From CALKXV01 sp964632495 (GTDB lineage: Bacteria > Pseudomonadota > Alphaproteobacteria > Rhodobacterales > Rhodobacteraceae), in assembly GCA_964632495.1 (NCBI GenBank), contig CAZWDS010000006.1, positions 12,541 to 76,540 on the forward strand: a stretch of DNA of 64,000 nucleotides. The letters are read 5' to 3'. Positions 35,540 through 43,314 of the stretch are shown here, piece by piece (within the stretch, counting starts at the first letter, position 1; every line of letters starts with the position of its first letter). Under the pieces are notes generated by a model, which saw nothing but the letters and a program-made list of their open reading frames with translations, was not told where the DNA came from and ran no database searches. The translations under genes were made by a program, and so were the position numbers.

Positions 35540-35692
35540 GGCGTGACTTGCGTCAGCGGCAGATGCGGTGTTCGGACGTTTGACCGCCCCTGAGAGGTCT
35601 CGCTGAAAGTCGACACCTTAAGATCAGCCACAGTTCTACCCCGCCCGCGTTCATTTGGAACAAGATTGCACGAAGACCTCTCGCCGCTCAAC

Positions 35693-35711
35693 AAAAAAAT
35701 CGATATTTTTT
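35693..35711. promoter_or_regulatory. Candidate operator, motif 2 site 4
   Basis: An A7 run, ATCGAT core (35699-35704) and ATTTTTT run form a near-symmetrical AT-rich site upstream of the fused TRAP permease. A partial second copy (AATATCG) follows at about 35724. Confidence 0.5.
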
Positions 35712-35800
35712 GTTCACGGGGAAAATATCGGTTGAATATAGAAAGACCCGACGGCCCACACTGGCGACGTCTCAGGTCTCGAAGGTTTGGTGGATTTGCC

Positions 35801-35875
35801 TGGCTGGGGTGGTAGGATTCGAACCTACGATCTTCAGTACCAAAAACTGTTGCCTTACCACTTGGCCACACCCCA
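35801..35875 (-). tRNA. tRNA-Gln (TTG anticodon)
   Basis: The 75-base minus-strand element has acceptor arms TGGGGTG and CACCCCA, the D-arm GGCCAAGTGGTAAGGC, an anticodon loop TTTTGGT with TTG at positions 34-36, the T-arm core GGTTCGAATCC and a genome-encoded CCA end. The outermost anticodon-stem pair is an A-A mismatch. It closely follows the standard glutamine tRNA layout. Confidence 0.95.
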
Positions 35876-35942
35876 GCACGGGCTGGCATGTCTTACGCAA
35901 GCCAGACCGTCCGTGCAAGCCCTTGTGTGGACCAAAAAGGCC

Positions 35943-37586
35943 TTAGGATGAAACCTGTTCTCGCAAGATCGCAGAGGTGACCGACGCCAATAGGTAAATC
36001 GCGCCAAAGATCAGGAAAGCGATCAGTGTGTTCTCGAAAACGCGCGGGTAAGTCGGCTCGTCTGGTGGCACTGGTGTCACGCCGACAGAAAGGAACCTGA
36101 CCTGACGGTTTGCTTCAATTCGAGCCGCTTCCAACTGTTGCAGGGATTCCTGCATCATCATCGTGCGGGTCTCAAGATCCACTTCGGCCATCCGCAGCTG
36201 AGCCGTGACAGATGCCAGCGATCCATCGCTGCCGCCGCTTGTAGTCAACTGCGCCCGCAGTTCCGCGATGAGCGATTCCAGACGTTCGATATCGCCTTCC
36301 ACACCCGCCACACGTGCCGCGTTCGGCTGCGTGTTGTCCATCAACTGCGCCAGTTGCAGACGTTTTTCGCGCAACTGAGTCTCAAAGCTGCCAATCTGGG
36401 TCATCAGGGACGACGTTTCCGATGCCGGGTCCAGCACGCCCATCTGCTCTTGCAGGGTCAGCACGCGTTGCTGAGAGTCGATCATCTTGACCTCAGCCTC
36501 TTGGAAGGACTCATTTGCCCCCCGCATCTGATCTGCGCGTTTCCTTTCGGTGATCCGGTCAACCCGCTCTTCGGCATAGCCGATCAGCGCTTCGGAAAAG
36601 ACCCGGCTCATGTCCGGTGTCAGCGCTGCAACCTCCATGCGAAGCACACCTTCGGTTGGATCGAACCCGACCTTCACGCTCTTTGTGTAGTGCTTGTACA
36701 GATCTTCGTTCGACGCATCGCTTTGAATCCGCTGGATCGAATCGATGGAAGGATCGCTGAAATGCTCGCGATAGCCGTATTCCTCGTCCAACCGCTGCAA
36801 AGCCCCGCGCGATGTCAGGAAATCCTGCACCAGAATCGAATCCTGGTTGGCCGCCAGTGGCGTGCCCCCCAACAGACCCGAGGTCGAGGCGGCAACTTCA
36901 GCCTGCTGAACGATAAATTCGGACTTGGTGGCATAGCTGGGCGTGGCCACGAAGGCGAAATAGTAAAAACAAACCAGGGTCGGCAGCAAAACAAAGATCC
37001 CAACCCGGGCGGCAAGGAAGGTTAGCTTGCGGCGACGGCGGCGCGCGATATCGCGCTGGATGCGTTCGATCTCGTGCATCCCCATGGCACCGCCGGGGGC
37101 TTGGGGAATATGCTCGCCGGGAAGGTTCTGCGGCTTTGGCTCGATCTTCGTGGGCAGCCCAACCTTACGCTCGGGCTTGGCCTGCGGCTTGACCGCGGCA
37201 CCTGACTTCGACTTTGGGGCTTTGGCCTGGGCGTCGTCTTCCTTTTTGACCAGTTCGATCATGTTCTGACGGTCAAAAGGATCAATGCCTTTGGCGCGCA
37301 GCAAATGCACCGCATCGAAGTCCGAACTGGGGGTCATCCCATGCTTTTGTGCCAACCGACGCGCCATGCGCAACTGACGGCCCGTCAGACCTTCGCGGCG
37401 AATATCGGCAATGGCCTGTTCAGACGCCGAAACAGTCCCTGCCTTGGCCGAGCCGGGAAAAGCCGTATCGCCAAAGCCATCCTCGCTGGGAGGGCTAAGA
37501 GATGCATCATCCCCGCCTGCCCCGGTTCTGGGCTTGGCCGAATTGCGGCGGATGCGGAATCTAGGCGCTTTGGGGTTCGTAGTCAT
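35943..37586 (-). CDS. Capsule polysaccharide export inner-membrane protein (KpsE/CtrB/Wzz type)
   Basis: The 547-residue protein has a disordered N-terminus (about 1-180), a membrane segment ('FLAARVGIFVLLPTLVCFYYF'-like region near residue 200), a long periplasmic coiled coil (about 350-480) and a second membrane segment near the C-terminus. This is the polysaccharide co-polymerase type 3 layout that links an ABC exporter to the outer membrane. ATG at 37586 overlaps the ATPase gene by 26 bases. The N-terminal extension is longer than in E. coli KpsE (about 380 residues). Confidence 0.88.
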   Translation of the reverse strand: MTTNPKAPRFRIRRNSAKPRTGAGGDDASLSPPSEDGFGDTAFPGSAKAGTVSASEQAIADIRREGLTGRQLRMARRLAQKHGMTPSSDFDAVHLLRAKGIDPFDRQNMIELVKKEDDAQAKAPKSKSGAAVKPQAKPERKVGLPTKIEPKPQNLPGEHIPQAPGGAMGMHEIERIQRDIARRRRRKLTFLAARVGIFVLLPTLVCFYYFAFVATPSYATKSEFIVQQAEVAASTSGLLGGTPLAANQDSILVQDFLTSRGALQRLDEEYGYREHFSDPSIDSIQRIQSDASNEDLYKHYTKSVKVGFDPTEGVLRMEVAALTPDMSRVFSEALIGYAEERVDRITERKRADQMRGANESFQEAEVKMIDSQQRVLTLQEQMGVLDPASETSSLMTQIGSFETQLREKRLQLAQLMDNTQPNAARVAGVEGDIERLESLIAELRAQLTTSGGSDGSLASVTAQLRMAEVDLETRTMMMQESLQQLEAARIEANRQVRFLSVGVTPVPPDEPTYPRVFENTLIAFLIFGAIYLLASVTSAILREQVSS

Positions 37587-38223
37587 AGAGTGCTTTCGCC
37601 TCTTCAAGAGTATCGAAAATATGAAGCTGTCCATTGCGCAGAACAGCCGCCGATTGGCAGAATTTTTCCAGCGTCGCAGCCTGATGCGACACGATGATAA
37701 CAGATGCCGTTTTCAGGCGGTCGAACAGGATTTGTCCGGCCTTGCGGTTAAACTCGGCATCCGTCGTGGTCGGCATGCCTTCGTCGATCAGATAGACGTC
37801 GAAATCCAGGGCAAGAAGCAGCGAAAACGAAAATCGCGCCGCCATCCCCGAACTATAAGTCCCGACCGGCATGTCAAAGTATTCTTCCAACCCGCACACC
37901 CAGCGGCAGAAAGCCTCTAGGTAATCCGGATCCTTGTCGTAGATCCGCGCGATAAACCGGCAGTTTTCCATCGCCGACAATCGTGGAATCACCCCCCCCA
38001 TGAAACCCAAAGGAAAGGAAATCCGCGCCTTGCGGACAATCTCGCCCTCATCCGGCTTTTCCAGCCCGGCCATCATGTTCACAAGCGTCGTCTTCCCGGT
38101 CCCGTTCGGGGCCAGAATGCCAAGCGAATTGCCCAACTCAACACGAAAAGAAGCGTTATCAAGGATCACCTTGCGCTTCTCGCCCGTCCAGAAGGACTTA
38201 CTTACATTTCGGAACTCGATCAT
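37561..38223 (-). CDS. Capsule polysaccharide ABC transporter ATP-binding protein (KpsT type)
   Basis: The 220-residue ATPase has Walker A 'APNGTGKTT', a signature 'YSSGMAARFSF' in the SSGM form typical of KpsT and polysaccharide exporters, and Walker B 'VYLIDEG'. It energises export of capsular or similar polysaccharide. The required KpsM permease is not found on either side; the next gene upstream is an unrelated permease. The permease and glycosyl genes must lie elsewhere. Confidence 0.9.
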   Translation of the reverse strand: MIEFRNVSKSFWTGEKRKVILDNASFRVELGNSLGILAPNGTGKTTLVNMMAGLEKPDEGEIVRKARISFPLGFMGGVIPRLSAMENCRFIARIYDKDPDYLEAFCRWVCGLEEYFDMPVGTYSSGMAARFSFSLLLALDFDVYLIDEGMPTTTDAEFNRKAGQILFDRLKTASVIIVSHQAATLEKFCQSAAVLRNGQLHIFDTLEEAKALYDYEPQSA

Positions 38224-38427
38224 ACGAGTGACTCTACGATCATGCCTGTGTGTGTCGGATGCGATCCGATCTTAGAACAAGTTGTGTTGGTTCTAAGGCT
38301 TTTTCTCAGAAAAACCAACGCTGTTCCGCCGTGAATTCAGGCATATTTCCGTGATATACAGCGATTTTGGAGGTTTCTTGCCGCTAAGAAGCAAGGAACC
38401 GCCGCTTGTCGCGCCGCTCTAGCGCGC

Positions 38428-39462
38428 TCAGGCAAGCACCGACCAAACCAAGCCTGCCGCGATGGCACCGACAAATGCGATTCCAATATAAGCGGCAAAA
38501 ACCCGGGGTTTCACCAGCGCCCAAACCGCAATCGCGGCCGGGATACAGCTGACACCACCCGCAATCACAAAAGACATCGCGGCGCCCGCCGACATCCCCT
38601 GATCCATCAAACCGCCCAAAAGCCCAACCGCCGCATAGCCGTTCAGATAGGCAGGCATCCCCACCAGTGCGGCCAGAATGATCGTCCCGATCCCTTCGCC
38701 ACCCAAGACCTGAGCCACCCAATCCGTCGTGTCGTAAGTGACCATCAGCGCTTCGAAAAGATAGGCAATCATCAACCACTTCCCGAGGAACAAAGCGTTT
38801 TCCACCCAAGTCTTACGAAAAGTCACGCGCCGCTCGGCCTCGGTCCAGAACCGCCAAACTGGCTTGCCCTGAAACGGCTTTTTGACACCGCAACAGCCAC
38901 CAACCTGGGGCTGTTCGCGCAAGGGCTCAGCAAAGACCGGGCTATTCGCAAACATCATCGTGACATAGCCACCAAACAGACCAAGCGAGACAGCGGCCAC
39001 AGTTTTGGCAACCGCAAAATCAAACCCCAACTCGGCCCAGGTGATGGTGAACATCGCCGGATCCATCAAGGGTGAGGCTAGCCAGAACGCCATAACCGCC
39101 GCCAAAGGGGCACCCACGGCCAACAATGCCGCGATGAAGGGAATGACCTCGCACGAACAAAACGGCGACAACCCACCCAAAAGCGCTGCCATCGCGACCA
39201 TCTTCACCTGATTGCCCTCAAACGCCTTGGCCAGCATCGTTTCGGCCCCGGCTGCTTTGACATAAGCCACCAAGGAAATCGCAATCACGATGAAAACACC
39301 GGTGTGGGCAAAGGCGTTTGCGGCGATGGTGACCACTGGCAAGAAATTTGCCGCATCCAGCACCAAAACAATCAGCGGGATCACAACAACGGCCAACCAC
39401 GCCTTGTCGATCCGCTTCCAGATTTGCGGCAGGTCAGGGGATTTTTGTGTCAGATCAGCCAT
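38428..39462 (-). CDS. Permease of the SO_0444/DUF318 family (metal efflux candidate)
   Basis: The 344-residue protein has about eight membrane segments and the family motif 'GLSPFCSCEVIPFIAALL', plus a loop with 'VGGCCGVKK' cysteines. Such permeases sit with ArsR regulators and are linked to divalent-metal or arsenical efflux. Its ATG at 39462 overlaps the ArsR stop by eight bases, so the pair is an operon and the regulator likely senses the exported ion. Confidence 0.85.
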   Translation of the reverse strand: MADLTQKSPDLPQIWKRIDKAWLAVVVIPLIVLVLDAANFLPVVTIAANAFAHTGVFIVIAISLVAYVKAAGAETMLAKAFEGNQVKMVAMAALLGGLSPFCSCEVIPFIAALLAVGAPLAAVMAFWLASPLMDPAMFTITWAELGFDFAVAKTVAAVSLGLFGGYVTMMFANSPVFAEPLREQPQVGGCCGVKKPFQGKPVWRFWTEAERRVTFRKTWVENALFLGKWLMIAYLFEALMVTYDTTDWVAQVLGGEGIGTIILAALVGMPAYLNGYAAVGLLGGLMDQGMSAGAAMSFVIAGGVSCIPAAIAVWALVKPRVFAAYIGIAFVGAIAAGLVWSVLA

Positions 39463-39796
39463 GGTCGTGCCCTTCGTCCGGTGCGTCTGCGCAGCATTCA
39501 TTCAGCAAAAACGCCGACAACTCCTGCATCCGTTCATAAGCAGCACCAATACAAATGATCCGCCGCCCCTCTTTCATCTGCTGCACCAAACCGGCAGCCG
39601 CCAACAGCTTCATATGGTGCGTCAGCGTCGAACCCGTCACGCCCGTGCGTACGCCCAATTCACCAATCGAAAGCCCCTCTGGCCCCGCACGCACCAGAAT
39701 TTTCAGCACATGCAGCCGTTGTTCCGAACCCAAAGCCGCAAAACAGGCCGCCGCTTCGGTGAGATCAGGTTGATTTTCGATGGATGCTATTTTCAT
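39455..39796 (-). CDS. ArsR family metal-responsive regulator
   Basis: The 113-residue winged-helix protein has 'GVTGSTLTHHMKLLAAAGLV' as recognition region and a short Cys/His tail with 'NECCADAPDEGHDHG' that could bind metal. No ELCVC motif is present in the recognition helix, so it is not a classic ArsR or CadC arsenic sensor. It is coupled to the downstream permease. A palindrome ATTTCTA-N-ATTCTAGAAAT lies just before its start at about 39797-39818, a plausible operator. Confidence 0.85.
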   Translation of the reverse strand: MKIASIENQPDLTEAAACFAALGSEQRLHVLKILVRAGPEGLSIGELGVRTGVTGSTLTHHMKLLAAAGLVQQMKEGRRIICIGAAYERMQELSAFLLNECCADAPDEGHDHG

Positions 39797-39869
39797 ATTT
39801 CTAATATTCTAGAAATATCGAAACGAGTCAACCGTGGAGATCCGCAAATTTTAGCTTTAGGAACGCCTC

Positions 39870-40463
39870 ATGCCGCACGCCCTGTCCACCGACCTTGCCT
39901 CATGCACGCTCTGCGCCGACCGATTTGCCGCGACCAAAACGCGTCACAAGCCGCGCCCCATCGTGTGGTTCAAACCGGGCGCACGCCTTCTGATCGCGGG
40001 CCAAGCGCCGGGGATGCGCGTCCACAACTCCGGCATCCCCTTCGACGATCCTTCGGGCGACCGGTTGCGCGATTGGCTGGGTGTGACACGCAAGGTCTTT
40101 TACGACCAATCCAAAATCGCCATCGTCCCAATGGCGTTCTGCTTTCCGGGATATGACGCGAAAGGCTCGGACCTGCCGCCCCCGCCGATCTGCGCACAAA
40201 CATGGCGCACCCGCATCATGGAAACTTTGCCCGACATCCGCCTGACGTTGTTGATCGGCGGCTACGCGCAAAGCTGGCACTTGGGCCTGCCACGCAGCGC
40301 AAAGGTCAGCGACACCGTGGCCAACTGGCGCGACCACCTGCCAGACGCCCTGCCCTTGCCGCATCCATCTTGGCGCAACACGGGCTGGCTGAAGAAAAAC
40401 CCATGGTTCGAAACAGACCTGCTTCCCATCCTACGGTCCCGCGTGGCAAAGGTGCTGGCATGA
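39870..40463 (+). CDS. Uracil-DNA glycosylase family protein with four cysteines
   Basis: The 197-residue protein has the UDG motif A 'LLIAGQAPGMRVHNSGIPFDD' and motif B 'PLPHPSWRN'. Cys12, Cys15, Cys91 and Cys108 occupy the positions that bind [4Fe-4S] in family 4/5 enzymes. It is predicted to excise uracil or deaminated bases from DNA. It precedes sseB with an ATGA overlap. Confidence 0.87.
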   Translation: MPHALSTDLASCTLCADRFAATKTRHKPRPIVWFKPGARLLIAGQAPGMRVHNSGIPFDDPSGDRLRDWLGVTRKVFYDQSKIAIVPMAFCFPGYDAKGSDLPPPPICAQTWRTRIMETLPDIRLTLLIGGYAQSWHLGLPRSAKVSDTVANWRDHLPDALPLPHPSWRNTGWLKKNPWFETDLLPILRSRVAKVLA

Positions 40464-41233
40464 GCAGAACCCCCCTCGATCAAGCCCACGCCGCGATGGT
40501 GGCCCGCCCGGACGACGACAAAGAGCGTCTTGGCTTCTTTGAACGCCTCGCCGACAGCGAGATCTTTTTGCTGCTGGACGGCACAAACGAAGCCCCGATG
40601 ACCTTTGAAACCTCGGAAGGGACCTTCGTTCTGGCTTTCGACACCGAAGATCGGTTGACCCAATTCGCCGAAAGCGCCGCGCCCTACGCCGCCCTGTCTG
40701 GCCGTGCGGTTGCAGGCATGCTGGCGGGCAACGACGTGGGCATCGCGCTGAACCCCGAAGTCGCGCCCTCCTCTATGCTGATCCCGGCGGACGCCATGGA
40801 CTGGCTACAATCGCTGTTGGCCGAAGCCCCCGAAGCACAAAGCCGCCGCCCCGTCGAAGTCCGCACCCCCACAGCCCCGCCCCGCCTGATCCAAGGCTTG
40901 GACGCCAAGCTGGCCTCGGCCGCCGGTCTGGCCAGCCACGCGGTTCTGGCCGATGTCACTTATGAGGATGGCGAGGCATCTTTGCTTTTGGCCCTGTTCG
41001 ACCCGGCACCGAAAGCCGAGACAGCGTTGGCCAAAGCGGTGTCCGAAGCGCTGATCTTTTCTGGCCAAGATGACAGCGTTCTGGACGTGGCCTTCTTTCG
41101 CGCGGACGATCCGATTGCAGCAAAACTGGCCAGCGTCGGCCTTCGGATCGACCTGCCCGAACCCGAAGTCCCCAAACCCGTGCAGCCGGAAATCCCCGGT
41201 TCAAACCCCGACAAGCCACCAAAACTTCGCTGA
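40460..41233 (+). CDS. SseB family protein
   Basis: The 257-residue protein begins 'MSRTPLDQAHAAMVARPDD' and has an SseB N-terminal domain ('IFLLLDG', 'FVLAFDTEDRLTQFAE', 'GIALNPE') and a C-terminal domain followed by a Pro-rich tail. The family is named after enhanced serine sensitivity in E. coli but its activity is unknown. Its ATG overlaps the glycosylase stop. It converges with ghrA with three bases between stops. Confidence 0.85.
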   Translation: MSRTPLDQAHAAMVARPDDDKERLGFFERLADSEIFLLLDGTNEAPMTFETSEGTFVLAFDTEDRLTQFAESAAPYAALSGRAVAGMLAGNDVGIALNPEVAPSSMLIPADAMDWLQSLLAEAPEAQSRRPVEVRTPTAPPRLIQGLDAKLASAAGLASHAVLADVTYEDGEASLLLALFDPAPKAETALAKAVSEALIFSGQDDSVLDVAFFRADDPIAAKLASVGLRIDLPEPEVPKPVQPEIPGSNPDKPPKLR

Positions 41234-41236
41234 TAT

Positions 41237-42172
41237 TCAGTAGCCCCGAGACCGATCCACCACGTGCAAAAACGGCTCCCCCGCCTCGCCGCGCCGGATG
41301 TTTTCCGCAATCAACTGCACCGCCGTCGCCGGACGTGTGGCCGAAGCGACATGAGGCGTAACGGTTACCTGTGCGTGCGCCCAAAAGGGATGATCGGACG
41401 GCAAAGGCTCTGTGCGAAACACATCCAAAGTCGCGTGGGCGACATCACCTCGATCCAAAGCTGCGATCAAAGCGTCGTCTTCAATCAAAGGCCCCCGTCC
41501 CGGATTGATCACCACAGCCCCCTTCGGCAGCCATGCCAAACGCTCGGCGTTCAACAGGGTCTCAGTCGCCACCGTCAGCGGCAACAACAGCACCAAAATC
41601 TCGGCCCCTTCCAAGGCCTGACGCAAACCATCGTCGCCCGACAGACACGTCACGCCCGCAATATCTTTCGAAGTCCGGCTCCACCCCGTCACCTGAAAAT
41701 TCAAACGGTCCAACGCCTGACCAACTGCCTGACCCAATGCGCCTAGCCCCAGTACTGTCACCCGACGTTCGCGCGCCAACTTGGGCACATAAGGATCCCA
41801 AACCGCATCACGGCGGCACACGTCCCGGTCGGTGCCCAGATGGTGGCGCATCACATGGGTCACGCACCATTCAACCATGCCCTCGGTCAGCCCGGGATCA
41901 ACCATGCGCGTCAACGGCTGCGTCAACGTCTCGTTCGCAACGATGCTTTCGACTCCGGCCCACAAATTCAAAACGGCCTTCGCCCCCGTGAACGGCGTAA
42001 AATCCTTTAGATCGCTGGATGGCGCATAGACGACATAGTCAATTGTATCCGGCGCGTTCGGCATCTGCTCGTGAATGATCTCAGCCTTGATCCCCTTGTC
42101 GGCCAAAGCGGACGGCAACAAGTCTTGATACTTGTTCCATTCCTCGCGGGGGGCAGAAAACAGAACTCTCAT
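41237..42172 (-). CDS. ghrA: D-isomer 2-hydroxyacid dehydrogenase, GhrA-like (glyoxylate/hydroxypyruvate reductase A)
   Basis: The 311-residue NAD(P)H enzyme has 'VTVLGLGALGQAVGQAL' as nucleotide fold, the Arg-containing 'VVINPGRGPLIEDDAL', the Glu in 'VFRTEPLPSDHPFW' and the catalytic His in 'VTVTPHVAS'. These match GhrA, which reduces glyoxylate and hydroxypyruvate. It is the last gene of the mre-rod operon, with an ATGA overlap with rodA, an arrangement with no obvious functional link. Confidence 0.88.
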   Translation of the reverse strand: MRVLFSAPREEWNKYQDLLPSALADKGIKAEIIHEQMPNAPDTIDYVVYAPSSDLKDFTPFTGAKAVLNLWAGVESIVANETLTQPLTRMVDPGLTEGMVEWCVTHVMRHHLGTDRDVCRRDAVWDPYVPKLARERRVTVLGLGALGQAVGQALDRLNFQVTGWSRTSKDIAGVTCLSGDDGLRQALEGAEILVLLLPLTVATETLLNAERLAWLPKGAVVINPGRGPLIEDDALIAALDRGDVAHATLDVFRTEPLPSDHPFWAHAQVTVTPHVASATRPATAVQLIAENIRRGEAGEPFLHVVDRSRGY

Positions 42173-43314
42173 CGACCGCGTGGCCTGTGAATATGCGCCG
42201 ATTGCACCAAGCCGAAGGCGGCAAGAAGAACAAGCATGGCAGAGCCCCCGTAACTCACCAAAGGCAAGGGCACGCCGACAACCGGGATCAGCCCCATCAC
42301 CATCGACATGTTCACGGCGAAGAACAAAAACAACGTCGCCGCAATGCCCAGTGTCAGCAAGGCACCGAAGCGGTCCTTATTGCTCATCGCCGACATGACG
42401 CAGAACAGGATGATCAACCCGTAAAGGATCAACAGGGAAAACGCGCCGATAAATCCAAACTCTTCAGCCAGCGTCGTAAAGATAAAGTCGGTGTGTTTTT
42501 CAGGCAGAAAGTTCAGCCGCGACTGCGTGCCCTGCATAAACCCCTTGCCCGTCCAGCCGCCCGACCCCAAGGCGATTTTGGCCTGCGTGATGTTGTATCC
42601 GGTGCCCAAAGGATCGCGTGACGGATCAAGAAAGGTATCAATCCGGTCGTACTGATAGCCTTTCAAAAGCTGCCAATCCTGCCCGCGCGAATAAAACACC
42701 GCCGCCACACCGCTGCCGATCAAGGCAATCACGGCGATGAAATACCACCACGACACGCCCGCGCAAAACATCACGATGCCGCCACCGGCCACCAACAGGA
42801 TCGAGGTGCCAAGGTCGGGCTGTTTCAGCACCAGAAACGTCGGCACCAGTGTCATGATGACCGGGATAATCACCCATATGGGGCGCGAGACTTTGCTCAT
42901 TGGCAGCCAATCGTAATAGGCCGCCAGCACCATCACCAAACTGACTTTCATCAGTTCCGAGGGCTGCAGCAACATGAACCTCAGGTCCAGCCAACGCTGC
43001 GCCCCGCCGCGCACTTCGCCGAACAATTCCACGCCGATCAGCAGCAACAAACCCGCCAAATACGCCAACCCCGACATCGAGCGCCAGAACCAGATCGGCA
43101 CCATCCCGATCATCAACATGATCACAACGCCCAACAAGAAACGTTTGCCCTGCGGTTCGGCCCAGCGGGACGGATCGCCTTCTGCCACGCTGGTCAGCAT
43201 CAGCAATCCGAAAGACGCGACGGCGGCCAAAAGAACCAAAATCGCCCAATTGGCATACAAGATTTTCCGCGCGCCCGTGGGGACGGTTTGAATCTGCGAT
43301 TCAAGATAACTCAC
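42169..43314 (-). CDS. rodA: Rod-shape glycosyltransferase RodA (SEDS family)
   Basis: The 381-residue protein has ten predicted membrane segments and SEDS landmarks 'LRFMLLQPSELMKVSLVMVLA', 'WTGKGFMQGTQSRLNFLPEKHTDFIF' and 'PLPLVSYGGSAML'. It polymerises lipid II into glycan during elongation with PBP2. It overlaps mrdA by four bases upstream and ghrA downstream. Confidence 0.97.
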   Translation of the reverse strand: MSYLESQIQTVPTGARKILYANWAILVLLAAVASFGLLMLTSVAEGDPSRWAEPQGKRFLLGVVIMLMIGMVPIWFWRSMSGLAYLAGLLLLIGVELFGEVRGGAQRWLDLRFMLLQPSELMKVSLVMVLAAYYDWLPMSKVSRPIWVIIPVIMTLVPTFLVLKQPDLGTSILLVAGGGIVMFCAGVSWWYFIAVIALIGSGVAAVFYSRGQDWQLLKGYQYDRIDTFLDPSRDPLGTGYNITQAKIALGSGGWTGKGFMQGTQSRLNFLPEKHTDFIFTTLAEEFGFIGAFSLLILYGLIILFCVMSAMSNKDRFGALLTLGIAATLFLFFAVNMSMVMGLIPVVGVPLPLVSYGGSAMLVLLAAFGLVQSAHIHRPRGR

